DNA of 64,000 bases. Source: Adiantum capillus-veneris (lineage: Eukaryota; Streptophyta; Polypodiopsida; Polypodiales; Pteridaceae). The notes under the pieces are model-generated. The model did not search any database and was not told where the DNA came from. It saw only the letters and a program-made list of their open reading frames with translations. How positions within the stretch are numbered: position 1 is the first letter of the stretch; each line of letters opens with the position of its first letter. Below are positions 33,750 to 43,916 of this stretch, in pieces. The stretch spans positions 142,580,241-142,644,240 of the forward strand of contig CM043945.1 of assembly GCA_014529385.2 (NCBI GenBank), in the 5' to 3' direction. Both the position numbers and the translations under genes were made by a program.

Positions 33750-34555
33750 TCGTACGTGGATGCACTGGCACATGGTTGCAATTGCGGCTAGGTGTGTCAT
33801 TGCAAAAGAGTACGATGATTATGTTTTATATTGCTCCCAGTCATTCATGCTTCGGTACATGGTTGCAATTACGACTAGGTGTGTTGCTGCTAGAATGACA
33901 GGAGCATTTGTTTGAAAGAAGTAACCGTGCGTGAATGCACTGGCACATGGTTGCAATTGCGGCTAGGTGTGTCATTGCAAAAGCGTAGGGTGATTATGTT
34001 TTATGTTTCTCCCAGTCATTCATGCTTCGGCACATGGTTGCAATTGCGACTAGGTGTGTTGCTGCTAGAATGACAGGAGCATCTGTTTGAAAGAAGTCAT
34101 CGTGCGTGAATGCACTGGCACATGGTTGCAATTGCGGCTAGATGTGTCATTGCAAAAATGCAAGATGACTATGTTTTATGTTGCTTCCCGTCATTCATGC
34201 TTCGGCACATGGTTGCAATTGCGACTAGGTGTGTTACTGCTAGATTGACGGTAGCATCTAATGCATGAATGTGTGCTCAAATAATTTCATAATGCTTCAT
34301 ATGATTGAATCTTGAAAGAAGACATCTTGCGTGGATGCACTGGCACATGGTTGCAATTGCGACTAGGTGTGTCATTGCAAAAGCGTAGGATGACTATGTT
34401 TTATGTTGCTCCCAGTCATCCATGCTTCGCTACATGGTTGCAATTGCGACTAGGTGTGTTGCTGCTAGAATGACAAGAGCATCTGTTTGTAAGTTTTCGT
34501 ACGGTGAGGCATTGGCACATGGTTGCAATTGCGATTAGGTGTGTCACTGCAAAAG
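33750..34555 (+). repeat. Left tandem array of the hAT element
   Basis: Nine copies of a core reading CACATGGTTGCAATTGCG followed by RCTAGGTGTGT, spaced about 87 bp apart. Alternating flanks give a higher-order unit of about 175 bp (TCATTGCAAAAG, then TGCTGCTAGAATGAC). The array occupies what would be the 5' leader of the kinase gene. Confidence 0.92.
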
Positions 34556-34672
34556 TGTACGAGATCTATGGTCTATATTGCACTTTTTCTTTCACATAGA
34601 AAAGATCCAAATGCAGTGGCACATAGTTATATTTCACAATGTGTTGTTTGCAATAATACCATTGTAGGCAAA

Positions 34673-36208
34673 ATGGATCCTTCTGCTACTTCAATGATAG
34701 AGTTCAAAAAGAAAATTAGACAACTGTTGATTACGATCGTCAGTGCACTAGATCTCGACAATATAGCATAGATTGTTGCAGATGAGTCTAGATTGCAATC
34801 ATTATACAGTGAGATTGCCCGCAAAATGTTTTTGTTATATCCAGACGAAACAACCGAATCAATAGTCTCATTACTGAGCAGTTGGGTGGGCAATTTGCCC
34901 AAGGTGGCCTCTGATTTGAAAGAGGAATGCCCTCAAGAAGTAGACAAGGGTAAGCTAGAGCATTGGAACACTAGATGGAGAGCTGAAAAGGAGAGGTCAA
35001 GGTGAGCATCCCTCATAGACACACAGTTTGGCCTAAGCAAGAAAATGCGAATGGCTATCACCAGAGTTGTGGGGAGCAACCAAGTTGGAGAACCGTTTAT
35101 TGAGGAGGCTGCCATTGAGGGAACATCGGGTTCTACTGCTTCTGCCAGTCACCTGGAGAGCAGTATATATAATTCTGAATGTAGTATGACTCTGGGCATT
35201 CCAAATAAGTCCATTAAGAAGATCAAGAAACTTGGGTCAGGTGCTTATGGCACAGGGTGGCAAGTTCAAATCAAAGGGATCAGTTTCCTTCCTGCAACGA
35301 ATACTTATTGTGCCAAGGAGTTCAAAGGACAGGCCAAGCATCAGTGGAAAAGATTTGCATCACAAAGTGGGGTAGATCTCAACCATAGAGGTATTGTGAG
35401 GAGTATTGCCCACTCTGTAACGTTTCCATGGTTTCTGATATTCCCCTACTTCAATGGGGGAACTTTAGGTGATCTTATGGAGACGGTGCCGCATCCACAT
35501 GGCTCTTTCACGATGCTTGTAGCACATCAAGAGGGAAAAGGAAAGATCCCTAAAGACTTTAAATGGGAGAAGCCCTCTGAAGACCAAAAAACACGTATCA
35601 AGAGCCTGTTCAATCATGCTCCCTCGTTGATCCATGCCTTGGTGAAGGCATTGCGATTCGCACATGACGAGGGAGTGATCCACAATGATCTCCATCCATG
35701 GAACATCATGTTGGACTTTACCAAGGATCTCACTCCTCGTATTGGAATAATTGATTGGGGATTGGCTCTGCGTGTTGGCTTAGAGACACAAAAGACCAAC
35801 AATACCGATGAAAACTGGCAAAAGCTTCATCCTTGGCGAGCTCCTGAGTTACTAGATGGCAATCACCCGTGCCCATGGACCAAGGCCACAGATGTGTACG
35901 CCATAGGATGGATGATATGGCAATTCTGTAAGTTTTGTGGAGAGTTCTATGACTACTATAGCACAGATTGGTTTAAACATAAGGTTTCAGTGGAGGTACA
36001 AGCCATATCTAGGATTGTTGTGGAAGTTTGGGTGAGGAAGAAAACCACAGAGAGAAAGACCTTGGCACTTTTGGACGAAGAATTAGAAATATTTGAAGCC
36101 CAGCCAGAACGATGCTTACGCCCTCCCTCTGAAATGAGTGTAGCCTTTTTTTTATGGATATATGATGTAATTTACGAAGCAGGGTTTTCTGAGACTTTTG
36201 ACTTATAA
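34673..36208 (+). pseudogene. Protein kinase gene carried by the hAT element
   Basis: One frame from the ATG at 34673 (MDPSATSMIEF) to TAA, about 511 codons, interrupted by TAG at 34769 and TGA at 35003. Downstream of the second stop, 387 codons are open. The first 110 residues are helical and charged and I do not recognise them. The kinase domain (from about 35205) has a Gly-rich loop KLGSGAYGTGWQV, YCAKEFKG (the likely ATP-binding Lys), a hinge region IFPYFNGGTLGDLM, catalytic loop VIHNDLHPWNIML, metal-binding IIDWGLAL (DWG for DFG), and WRAPELLDG with TKATDVYAIGWMIWQF. This is a serine/threonine-like kinase with HND in place of HRD; the catalytic Asp is kept. Its substrate and role are unknown. 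An intron removing the stops is possible but not shown. Confidence 0.8.
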
Positions 36209-36376
36209 AAGCACTTTTAAAATTTGGGTTTTATGCGCCATGGATGATGTATGAGTAATAAAAACACTTTGTTATATCTCAATAGACAACATATTTTCTA
36301 TGAGTTTTGTTTTTTCTCTTAAGTTTCAAGCAATAAGCCACGTGGAATCACTGATTGTCATTCATTGATTTTAAAA

Positions 36377-36511
36377 ATGGTGGTTACTCTTATATCAATT
36401 GATTGTCGTAAGATGGTGGTTATTCTAATATCAATTGATTGTCTTGGTTACTCTTATAGCAATTGATTGTTGTAAAATGGTGATTACTCTTATAGCAATT
36501 GATTATCATTT
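36377..36511 (+). repeat. Four short tandem repeats between the cargo genes
   Basis: Copies of about 33-36 bp reading ATGGTGGTTACTCTTATA then CAATTGATTGTCGTAAA, starting near 36377, 36413, 36444 and 36477, in the 344-bp gap between the kinase and RING genes. Confidence 0.8.
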
Positions 36512-36552
36512 AGTTTGTATGCCGTAACTGAAGTATAGTGTTTAATCAGGAT

Positions 36553-37507
36553 ATGGATAATGATAATCAAAGGGCTAAGGGCGCTTTTGAGCGTCTCAGA
36601 TCCATGTGTCAAGGCGGTGGAGTGAATGACACCGCTCAAATTGCAGCTCGTTGATCCCAGTGGGCCAACCCAGTGGGTACACAATGGAAAGAGGTGAACT
36701 CTAGGATTGACCGAGAAATGGTCAAATCCATATGGCCAGGCGTTGCAAATGAAAACATCAAGAAAGGCCGACTCAAGCTATCACAATGCATTAATGCAGA
36801 CATACGAGACAATGGAGAGAACATATATCTCGATGTTATGGGTCATCCTATGCATCATATGGATTGTCCATTGTGGTTTGCCAAGATGTTATACATGCAT
36901 TATGTCTTGGGTGAAGCAGTGGACTTCAGCTCAAGGACACCTCATATGACGGTTGAGGACATTCGTAGCAGTGCAATCACCATCACACGGCAAGAGATGT
37001 CATTGGCACTAGAAGGTGCATCAATGGAAGTGCACCAAGTTAAGGAGGAGCTTCAAACTCAACTCAGGCAAGCATCACAAGCTAGACAAGGCTCTCATTC
37101 TAAAGCAACCCTAAATAGAGACTTGCAAAGGGAGGTGAAGGTGCTATCTCTCCACGTAAAAGAGTTAGAGGCGACTATAAAAAAAACAAAATGCTGCCAC
37201 ATTGATTGCGCACCCAACATCTATTGAGGCCCCTCCAGCTTCTGGTGAGCACGGTGGTCCTTGCCCCATATGTAGATCATTCTTTTATGAGTGGTGTGGT
37301 CACTTCAACTTGCCATGCAGACATATGTACCATATATCATGCTTGATGCAAAGCATGATGAATAGCTTCCATTGTGCTATATGTGAGTATGAGATATCCA
37401 AAAAGCTATATGCAATGTTCAAAATTTCTGAAGACTATAATAAGCTTAAAGGTCAGCATGAACAGAAGAATGAAGATATTCTCACAAATATTTCACTATC
37501 ACTTTGA
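36553..37507 (+). pseudogene. Coiled-coil RING-H2 protein gene carried by the hAT element
   Basis: Starts with the ATG at 36553 (MDNDNQRAKGAFERL) and has TGA at 36652. It is then open to about 37185 in the same frame (REMVKSIWPGVANENIKKGR, DVMGHPMHHMDCPLWFAKML), ending in a coiled-coil-like stretch (VHQVKEELQTQLRQA, VLSLHVKELEATIKK). At a run of eight A residues near 37180 the homologous reading moves to the next frame and continues through APPASGEHGGP into a RING-H2 finger. The spacing is C-x2-C-x14-C-x-H-x2-H-x2-C-x10-C-x2-C (CPICRSFF..., LPCRHMYHISC, CAIC). RING-H2 proteins are usually E3 ubiquitin ligases; that function is inferred from the motif only. Confidence 0.72.
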
Positions 37508-37795
37508 TAGTTTTTGTAACATTTGAAAACATTTACTCGCTGTCTTGCGAGAATTTATTAGTGAATTGTGAATTGTCTTCACTTCAGCTTCAATTATGAT
37601 ATGTGATAATGCAAAGATTTGTTAGGGCTTTGTATATTATGAAGCTTTAATAGTGATTTGTGGCTTTGTAAAGGTTTTTAAGGGCTTCGTTTATTATTAA
37701 GCAAATGTCTAAACCTTAAACTAAATATCAAAAAAATCTTATAAGATAAACAGTTTTTTGAACTTAAACAAAAGTCACTCAATGGATTCGATAAT

Positions 37796-37844
37796 CTATT
37801 AATTAAACCACCGTCGCTTGCTGCGATGGTGGTTTAATTAATAG
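37796..37844. terminator. Palindrome between convergent hAT-borne genes
   Basis: CTATTAATTAAACCACC-type 22-bp arms with one mismatch around a 5-base loop (TTGCT). It contains the transposase stop codon and lies 290 bp after the RING gene stop. It could fold in RNA from either strand; a termination or 3'-end role is a guess. Confidence 0.55.
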
Positions 37845-40109
37845 GGTCAAAGTTGGTTCAATATCCAAATTCTCTTCAATCTCTTCTAAAGTACATGTAG
37901 TTTCTACTTCATGAGATTCCCCTTGCAGCTCACTGTCTTCGGCCACCTCATCATTGGTTACATCATAAGTCCAGCGCGGCATCTCCTCTTTGTAGTTCTC
38001 AGCTTGCACTCTTGCCAATAGCCGATGGTTGCAGTACATATACACCAATTTTTCAGCTCTTGAATTTAGAAGGCGGTTTCCGATGGTGGAATGTACATAT
38101 TTATATGTACTCCAGTTTCTCTCACAACTTGAATTGGATGCACATTGGGCTAGGATTCTAACAGCTAGGCGTTTAAGGGTGGGTGCACTACCACCATTCA
38201 TCATTCACCACTTCCACGCTGGTTGCTCCGTGGCAAGTTTCTGCACAAATTCTGTACCAAACTTACCCTCTTTGAGTTTAAACTTCGTAAGATCAGTAAC
38301 AGCTGATGCATGCTCATCGGGATCATCATAAAACCTGCCTATCACATCATAAAAGTCTTCCAGCACCTCCTCATCAAGTTTGTCTATTTTCATTGCCCAA
38401 TACTCTGGATCCAATAAGAAATCTACGCTGTGTAGTGGACTATGTGCTCCAACCCATCGACCATGCACATACTTTCTCAAAATTTCTCTCCTCTTTTGAG
38501 TGAATGGTGTCTTCCAAGGCTTCACAATTGGCTCCTCGGGCTCCTCTGGATTTTCAAGGCTTTCTTGAACACTCCACCAAGCCATCCACACCTTACCTAT
38601 GTTAGGCAAGGCAGAATCCAGTTGGCGTAATGCGACCATATTTGGCATCATGACATTGTGCACATTCACCACATCATCCCAGAAGTGGCGATCAGCTAGT
38701 AGATCTTTGATCACCCCTATTTTTCTTTTTATCTTCTCCATTTGACCGGCCTCCCATTCTGAAAAAGTGGCACAAACAAATGTCTCCATCACAGCATTCT
38801 TATTTTTTATTAGTGATTCTACCATATAGTAGTTGGTGCAAAATCTAGTTTCGCACGGTAGTTTTAACATAGTAGACATCCTCTGACGGTACATGCCAAG
38901 AACCCTCTGACGCTTCAAAACAAACTTGACTATTAAGCGAGCATTGTCTACTATCCATTTGAACCACTCTGTGTCATTACTCTTGTACCAATATTGCAAT
39001 ACCAAGTTCAAGCTGTGTGTACTGCAACCAGCACTATATAGGTGAGAGAAGCGACTTTCAAGTATCCTACCTGCAGCCCTGCAATTTTGGGCATTGTCCA
39101 TGATTACTTGGACAACATTTTCTTTTCCAAGTTCCTCAATTGCGTCGCCAATGATGTCAGCTATAAAACTGCCAGACTTTATTTGACCAGAGCTATCCAC
39201 AGCTTTGATAAAACACTCACCACGAGGACATACAAGCATGATGTTGATCAATGGCCGCCTTTGAACATTGGACCAACCATCACTAACTATGGTGTATCCA
39301 GATTGTTCTGTTGCATTTAATATTACCTTTTGAATATCCTATTGTGCGCTTGTGTAACATTTATCCAACAGTTGGTTTCTCATATGGTGATATGTTGGAG
39401 GGATAAATCCAACACCATACTCCCCAATGCGTTTCCAAGCTGACTTCCATGCATCACGGGTGACAATGGCCAATGATCCCCCAGTGAAATAGACGGCTTT
39501 AGCTAGTGCATGTTGTGCTTCTTCTAAGGCAAGCGTTTTGAAGCTCGTCTGTAAGCTAACATGTCTACTTTTTGACGATCCTACCTGAAAGTCAAGAGAT
39601 CCATGGTTTGGAGGTGTAGTTCCATCGATATGAGAAGTTGGTTCCCTACTTTGAGTGCTTCCATTGGTGGACGTTACACCCAATGATCCCTCATACTGGT
39701 TTGATCTTATTGATACCGGGGTGTGATGGTCGAAAGTAGAGAGTTTTGATCTTTTGCTCGTGGAAATTAGCTTACCAATTAAAGCTTTTAAGCGCATAGC
39801 TACTTCTTCTGCACCGAAGCCCTTGCACTTTCCTCCTTGGATTCTAGTATTGCCACCTAGCAAATGATCCCTTATTCTTGGTGCTCCTCCAGATTTCTCT
39901 TCACCACAAAAGTTACATTTCCAACATTGATACTTATTTAAATTTGTGGCAAAATTCCACTTGGGTTCTTGACATTTTTCACCTGCCTTTCGCTTGCCCT
40001 GTGAAGTGGTGCCCTGCGAAGCAAGACCTGGCATCAAGGTAGGAGGTCTCCTCAAGGAAGCCAGGCTTGAGACACCAACATCACCGCTCACATTCCTGGT
40101 GGAACACAT
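37803..40109 (-). pseudogene. hAT transposase (BED, DUF659, dimerisation domain)
   Basis: A single 768-codon frame with two nonsense codons (TAG at 39339, TGA at 38205); otherwise the frame is unbroken. It begins MCSTRNVSGDVG. A BED-type zinc finger (WKCNFCGEEKSGGAPRIRDHLL) is followed by a Ser/Thr-rich linker and the DUF659/RNase H-like catalytic region: GYTIVSDGWSN (Asp), VVQVIMDNAQN (Asp), GCSTHSLNLVLQYW. The C-terminal hAT dimerisation block is LKRLAVRILAQCASNSSCER then NWSTYKYVHS, with the conserved CERNWS. It is predicted to cut and paste the CAGGG-ended element. The TGA replaces the second Trp of the usual WW ahead of the dimerisation block. Confidence 0.92.
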
Positions 40110-40279
40110 ACTTATTGGATGCCTACAATAACAATAAACATAGCTCAGTATGCTATCTCTTCTTTCAAGTATTATTCAAACAAAACATTAGTGTTATAAT
40201 CAATATCACACACAAGCGTAGTAGTGAAGCCTGAAGGGAATAAACCTCAATCTACTCAAACATGAGCAATCAAATACAA

Positions 40280-41035
40280 CGGTGAATCAAATATGTGATC
40301 AGTCCATCCCAAAAGTAGAGATATCGACCCAAAGATTCACCTTCCTACCTCCTTTCATGAATCAGTCCAGTCCAAAAAAGAACTAATGACCCATGATTGG
40401 AGCTCTAATCGAAATAGAAAGCAAATACATCGGTGAATCAAACATGTGATCAGTTCATCCCAAAAGTAGAGATATAGACCCAAAGATTCACCTTCCTACC
40501 TCCTTTCATGAATCAGTCCAGTCCAAAAAAGAACTAATGACCCATAATTGGAGCTCTAATCAGAATAGCAAGCAAATACAGCGGCGGTGAATCAAACATG
40601 TGATCAGTCCATCCCAAAAGTAGAGATATTGACCCAAAGATTCACCTTTCTACCTCCTTTCATGAATCAGTCCAGTCCAAAAAATAACTACTGACCCATG
40701 ATTGGAGCTCTAATTGGAATAGCAAGCAAATACAGCGGCGGTGAATCAAACATGTGATCAGTCCATCCCAAAATTAGAGATATCGACCCAAAGATTCACC
40801 TTTCTATCTCTTTTCAAGAATTAGTTCAGTCCAAAAAAGAACTAATGACCCATGATAGAAGTTCTAATCAATATAGAAATCAATTTAGAAAATATAATGG
40901 TGAACCAAACATGAGATCAGTCCATCCCAAATGTAGAGATACCGACCCAAAGATTCACCTTTCTACCTCGTTTCAAGAATCAGTTCAGTCCAAAAAAGAA
41001 CTAATGATCCATGATCAGAGTTACATTAAGTTTTA
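40280..41035 (-). repeat. Right tandem array of the hAT element
   Basis: Five units of 152-159 bp beginning GGTGAATCAAACATGTGATC at about 40280, 40431, 40585, 40740 and 40899. Each contains AGTCCATCCCAAAAGTAGAG, CGACCCAAAGATTCACC and a CATGAATCAGTCCAGTCC block. The sequence is unrelated to the left array. It lies upstream of the transposase gene. Confidence 0.92.
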
Positions 41036-41127
41036 ATTTTTTTTAAAGACTATTCATTTTTTACCTTTAGTTTTTCTTCTAAATTTTAAAGGATGACCAA
41101 ATTTAGAGGAAGATGTGATGTGATGTG

Positions 41128-41290
41128 ATGTCTATAAAGGGGTTATATAGATCCGCCAAATATGGAGGGGGTACACGACGGGCCCGGCGGGATTCTTGCT
41201 TGTCCCGTCGAGCCTGCCGGGTTTCATGTTAAACCCGCCAGGCCTGCCGGGATTGTTGGTTGTCCCGCCTGTTCTACGTTTTCTACCGGT
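41128..41290 (-). promoter_or_regulatory. GC-rich right subterminal region with TATA box (hAT)
   Basis: Repeated GCCGGG/CCCGCC motifs at about 41178-41275. On the minus strand a CTATATAACC box lies at about 41152-41143, facing the transposase. It mirrors the left end in layout. Confidence 0.55.
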
Positions 41291-41398
41291 TTTCGTAGGT
41301 CATGACATTAGATATGTTATTAACATGAAAAAAATAGTGATAATAACAACAATAATTAACATTTAACAAAATGCATCATCGCGTAATTAAAATCCCTG

Positions 41399-41406
41399 AA
41401 TGCAAG
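41399..41406. repeat. Target-site duplication of the hAT element, right copy
   Basis: AATGCAAG, one mismatch from 33347-33354. Confidence 0.88.
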
Positions 41407-41565
41407 AGCTCAAGTTAAAGATTACAAGGCTAGAAGAAAAGCGGCAACCATCAGGTCAATCTATAGGGCAACAACCTCAAACTAAAGAAGGCTTTTTCAA
41501 TAGATTTATATGGTATGATAGTACTGACCAAGCAAGGAGGGATTGTTATAAATCTAGGCAAAGAA
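41407..41565 (+). pseudogene. FGY-b gag end with zinc knuckle remnant
   Basis: Continues gag after the hAT insertion: ELKLKITRLEEKRQP, then a knuckle remnant IWYDSTDQARRDC in which the first Cys and the His have changed relative to FGY-c (CIWCDGTDHGRRDC). At about 41558 the sequence jumps to the region before RT, so protease is deleted. Confidence 0.7.
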
Positions 41566-42640
41566 AGTGAAACCAGTGGCATTACCTCTACCAAAAGATT
41601 GCACAAATAAGATGGAGCAAGCTGCTTTGCAACCTAGCCTTCGTGACCCAAGCAAGATTGGACACAAGTTTACACAAAATTATTTGGAGGAGTTAAAGGT
41701 TGGATGCTTGTCAAACACGGAAAAGCTTTTGCATTTGAGCCGCATGAGATAGGGCGTGTTGATCCATTCATTGTTGCTCCTATGGTAATCTTCACTATCC
41801 CTCATGTACCTTGGAACTTGAGGCCTATTCCGGTTCCAAAGGCCCATTTGACAAAAATCATTGAATTGCTTAATGAAAAGATCAAGATGGGTATCTTGGA
41901 GCCTTCTTGTGCTCCGTATTCAAACAGGTGGTTGGCACAATTCGGAAGAGAAATGGTTCTTTACGCTTTATCCAGGATATGCAACCTATAAATAAGGTGA
42001 GAATTAGAAATGTGGGTACATGTCTAGTTGTAGATGAATTTGCAGAGGCATTTGTAGGAAGGGAAATATATTCTATGGGAGATGTGTACTTAGGGTATGA
42101 TCAGTTCCAACTAGCAATGGAAAGCAGGGACGTGACTACCATGAGGACACCTTTGGGTCTGGTAAGGATGTGCACCTTACCTCAAGGAGCAACTAATTCA
42201 GTTGCACATATGATGAATGGTATGAATTAAGTCCTACATGGCTTCTTACCGCAAACTACAATGCCTTTCCTTGATGATGTGCCAATCAAAGGATGTGATG
42301 TAAGTAATATAGATGTGGCTCTGGACTCAAGGGGGTGCCGCAAGTATGTGGCAAACCATATCAATGATTATGATGAGATCTTGTCAAGATTGGAAGAAGT
42401 GAACCTTACCTTGTCTGGGCAAAAGTCAGTGGTTGGTGTGAGCAAAGTTCTTGTTGTGGGACATATGTGTGGGCCATATGGTAGAAGGCCTTGTCCTACA
42501 AAGATTGATGTAATTCATAGAATGAAAGAGACATGTATTAATGTAATTGAGGTTTGAAGGTTCTTGGGTGCATGTGTGTTCTATGTTATCTGAATTCCAC
42601 ATTATGCGCATGTGGCAGAACCTTTGTATTAACTTTTGAG
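41566..42640 (+). pseudogene. FGY-b reverse transcriptase
   Basis: Spread over several frames. It reads HEIGRVDPFIVAPMVIFTIP, then VPWNLRPIPVPKAHL, a degraded VPKKNG block, GSLRFIQDMQPINKV, GDVYLGYDQFQLAMESRDVT (Asp), GLVRMCTLPQGATNSVAHMM and MPFLDDVPIKGC (Asp pair), then the connection region. The motifs differ from usual plant gypsy (no DxRSGYHQ or VYLDD) and resemble fungal gypsy elements with (F/Y)IDDVxxKGP. Stops and frame changes inactivate it. Confidence 0.85.
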
Positions 42641-43117
42641 AAAGAACCAAAGGTTTCAATGGGAAGAAATGCATACCCATGCCATGAGAAAATTAAACAA
42701 GTTGTTGCTTATGTCTCCAACTTTGAGGAAAGCAAACTATGAATGTGGAAGATATGTAATTCTGACAGTGGATACTAGCCCCACAGGAATTGGATGGGCG
42801 ATTGGGCAAGATGATGATGATGGCAAGCGATATGTGGTAAGATTTGGAACAAAAGTCCTAAGTGCTCATCAACGCAAATATCCACAGGTAAAAAGAGATT
42901 TATGGCGAGTAGTCACAGCTTTGAAATGTGACAGCGAATGTAATAGTGGATACTGATTGTCTACCCTTCTTGGAATGACCACAAGCTACTCAACTCCCTA
43001 CATTGCTATGTTGAGATGGATTGCCTATATAAAGTCCTTGAATCTAGAATTTAAGCATATTGCAGGGAAAGATAGTCCAGTTGTTGCAGGTATGCTTTCA
43101 AGAGCAATGAAGAAGAC
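42640..43117 (+). pseudogene. FGY-b RNase H
   Basis: RFQWEEMHTHAMRKLNKLL leads into the RNase H start YVILTVDTSPTGIGWAIGQD (Asp), then RFGTKVLSAHQRKYPQVKRD (Glu region shifted), VDTDC in another frame, and the end HIAGKDSPVVAGMLSRAM. Several frame changes are present. Confidence 0.8.
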
Positions 43118-43916
43118 ATGGTTTTCAAGGGCGATGATGTAGGCACACGGTTCTATAGTATCTCTCGTGATCATGTGTGTCTGTCAAATGCACTTGAGTC
43201 ATTTACAGAGGACCTATATCAAGGTGATAGCTTGCTCATTGGATGCCATCTGAGGACTTTGAAAAGGCAAGAAGGGTGGACAGATCAAGAGTTCAAAAGA
43301 ATAAGGAGAAACGCATATGGATACTTTTTGAAAGATGGGTACTTATGGAAGCGTCCAAAACAAAGAAATGGAATGTTGTTGAGAGTTGTGAATTATAAGT
43401 ATGCTTAAAATGAGCTTATGAAAAAGTTTCATGAGAGTCTTTATGATGTACATAGAGGCGTATGGGCCACCTTTATTAAAATAAAAGAGAGGTATTGGTG
43501 GAAAGGTATGTATAAATATGTATCTCACTTTGTGGAGTCTTGTGAAACTTGTCAAAGGTATTCAAATGTACGTCATTGTGATGGGTTGCACCCTGCTTAC
43601 CCATTGGCCATGCACTATAAGTGGGTAGTATATCTTGTTACAATGCCATTGGGCTTATGGAAAATGAGATACATAGTGCTTGCAGGGGAAGATTTAACCA
43701 ACCAAGTTGAAGGTTGTGCTCTAAGAATGAAAAGCACAGAAGGGGTATGTAAGTTCCTCTTGGATGATGTAATTAGCCGTTATAGCTGTGTTGGGAAAAT
43801 AACAGTGGCGGACAGGGGTGAGCTGGATGCTGACAAATCAAGGGAGTTTTTCTGTAGGTTGGGCATTAAACTTTCTCTCACTATTGCATATAATCCTGAG
43901 GAAAATGGTAAATCAG
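43118..43916 (+). pseudogene. FGY-b integrase, N-terminal two thirds
   Basis: Linker (DDVGTRFYSISRDHVC, RIRRNAYGYFLKDGYLW), then the zinc-binding domain (HESLYDVHRGVWATFIKIKE, CETCQRY). Core: GLHPAYPLAMHYKWVVYLVT, YIVLAGEDLTNQVEG, KITVADRGELDADKSREFF with a shift of the usual catalytic Asp context, and IAYNPEENGKS, where copia element COP2 interrupts it just before the Glu block. Confidence 0.85.
43912..43916. repeat. Target-site duplication of COP2, left copy
   Basis: ATCAG, against ACCAA at 49022-49026 (two transitions). FGY-a gives the empty-site sequence AAATCAGGGCGTGGG, which supports this placement. Confidence 0.65.

Larger units (their letters stand above)
33355..41398. mobile_element. 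hAT transposon (8.0 kb) carrying a kinase and a RING-H2 gene
   Basis: Ends are CAGGGATTTCAAAATGACG on the left and, read inward from the right, CAGGGATTTTAATTACGCG. The first nine bases are identical and the rest partly matched. It is flanked by an 8-bp duplication and inserted in gag of FGY-b. Contents in order: GC-rich subterminal block with a TATA box; a nine-copy repeat array; kinase gene (+); four short repeats; coiled-coil RING-H2 gene (+); palindrome; transposase (-); a second repeat array; GC-rich subterminal block with a TATA box. Cargo genes of this sort are unusual. This copy is damaged in all three genes. Confidence 0.9.

Noticed and set aside
33750-34555. Possible CRISPR-like array
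   Set aside because: The units are long, contiguous and degenerate, with repeated and not unique spacers, in a plant transposon. It is an ordinary tandem array.
35003-35005. Selenocysteine or stop readthrough at TGA in the kinase gene
   Set aside because: No supporting element is seen, and land plants are not known for selenoproteins. A nonsense mutation or intron is more likely.
37202-37507. RING frame as an independent small gene
   Set aside because: It has no ATG at its start and follows the coiled-coil frame directly at an A8 tract, so one gene with a shift is the simpler reading.
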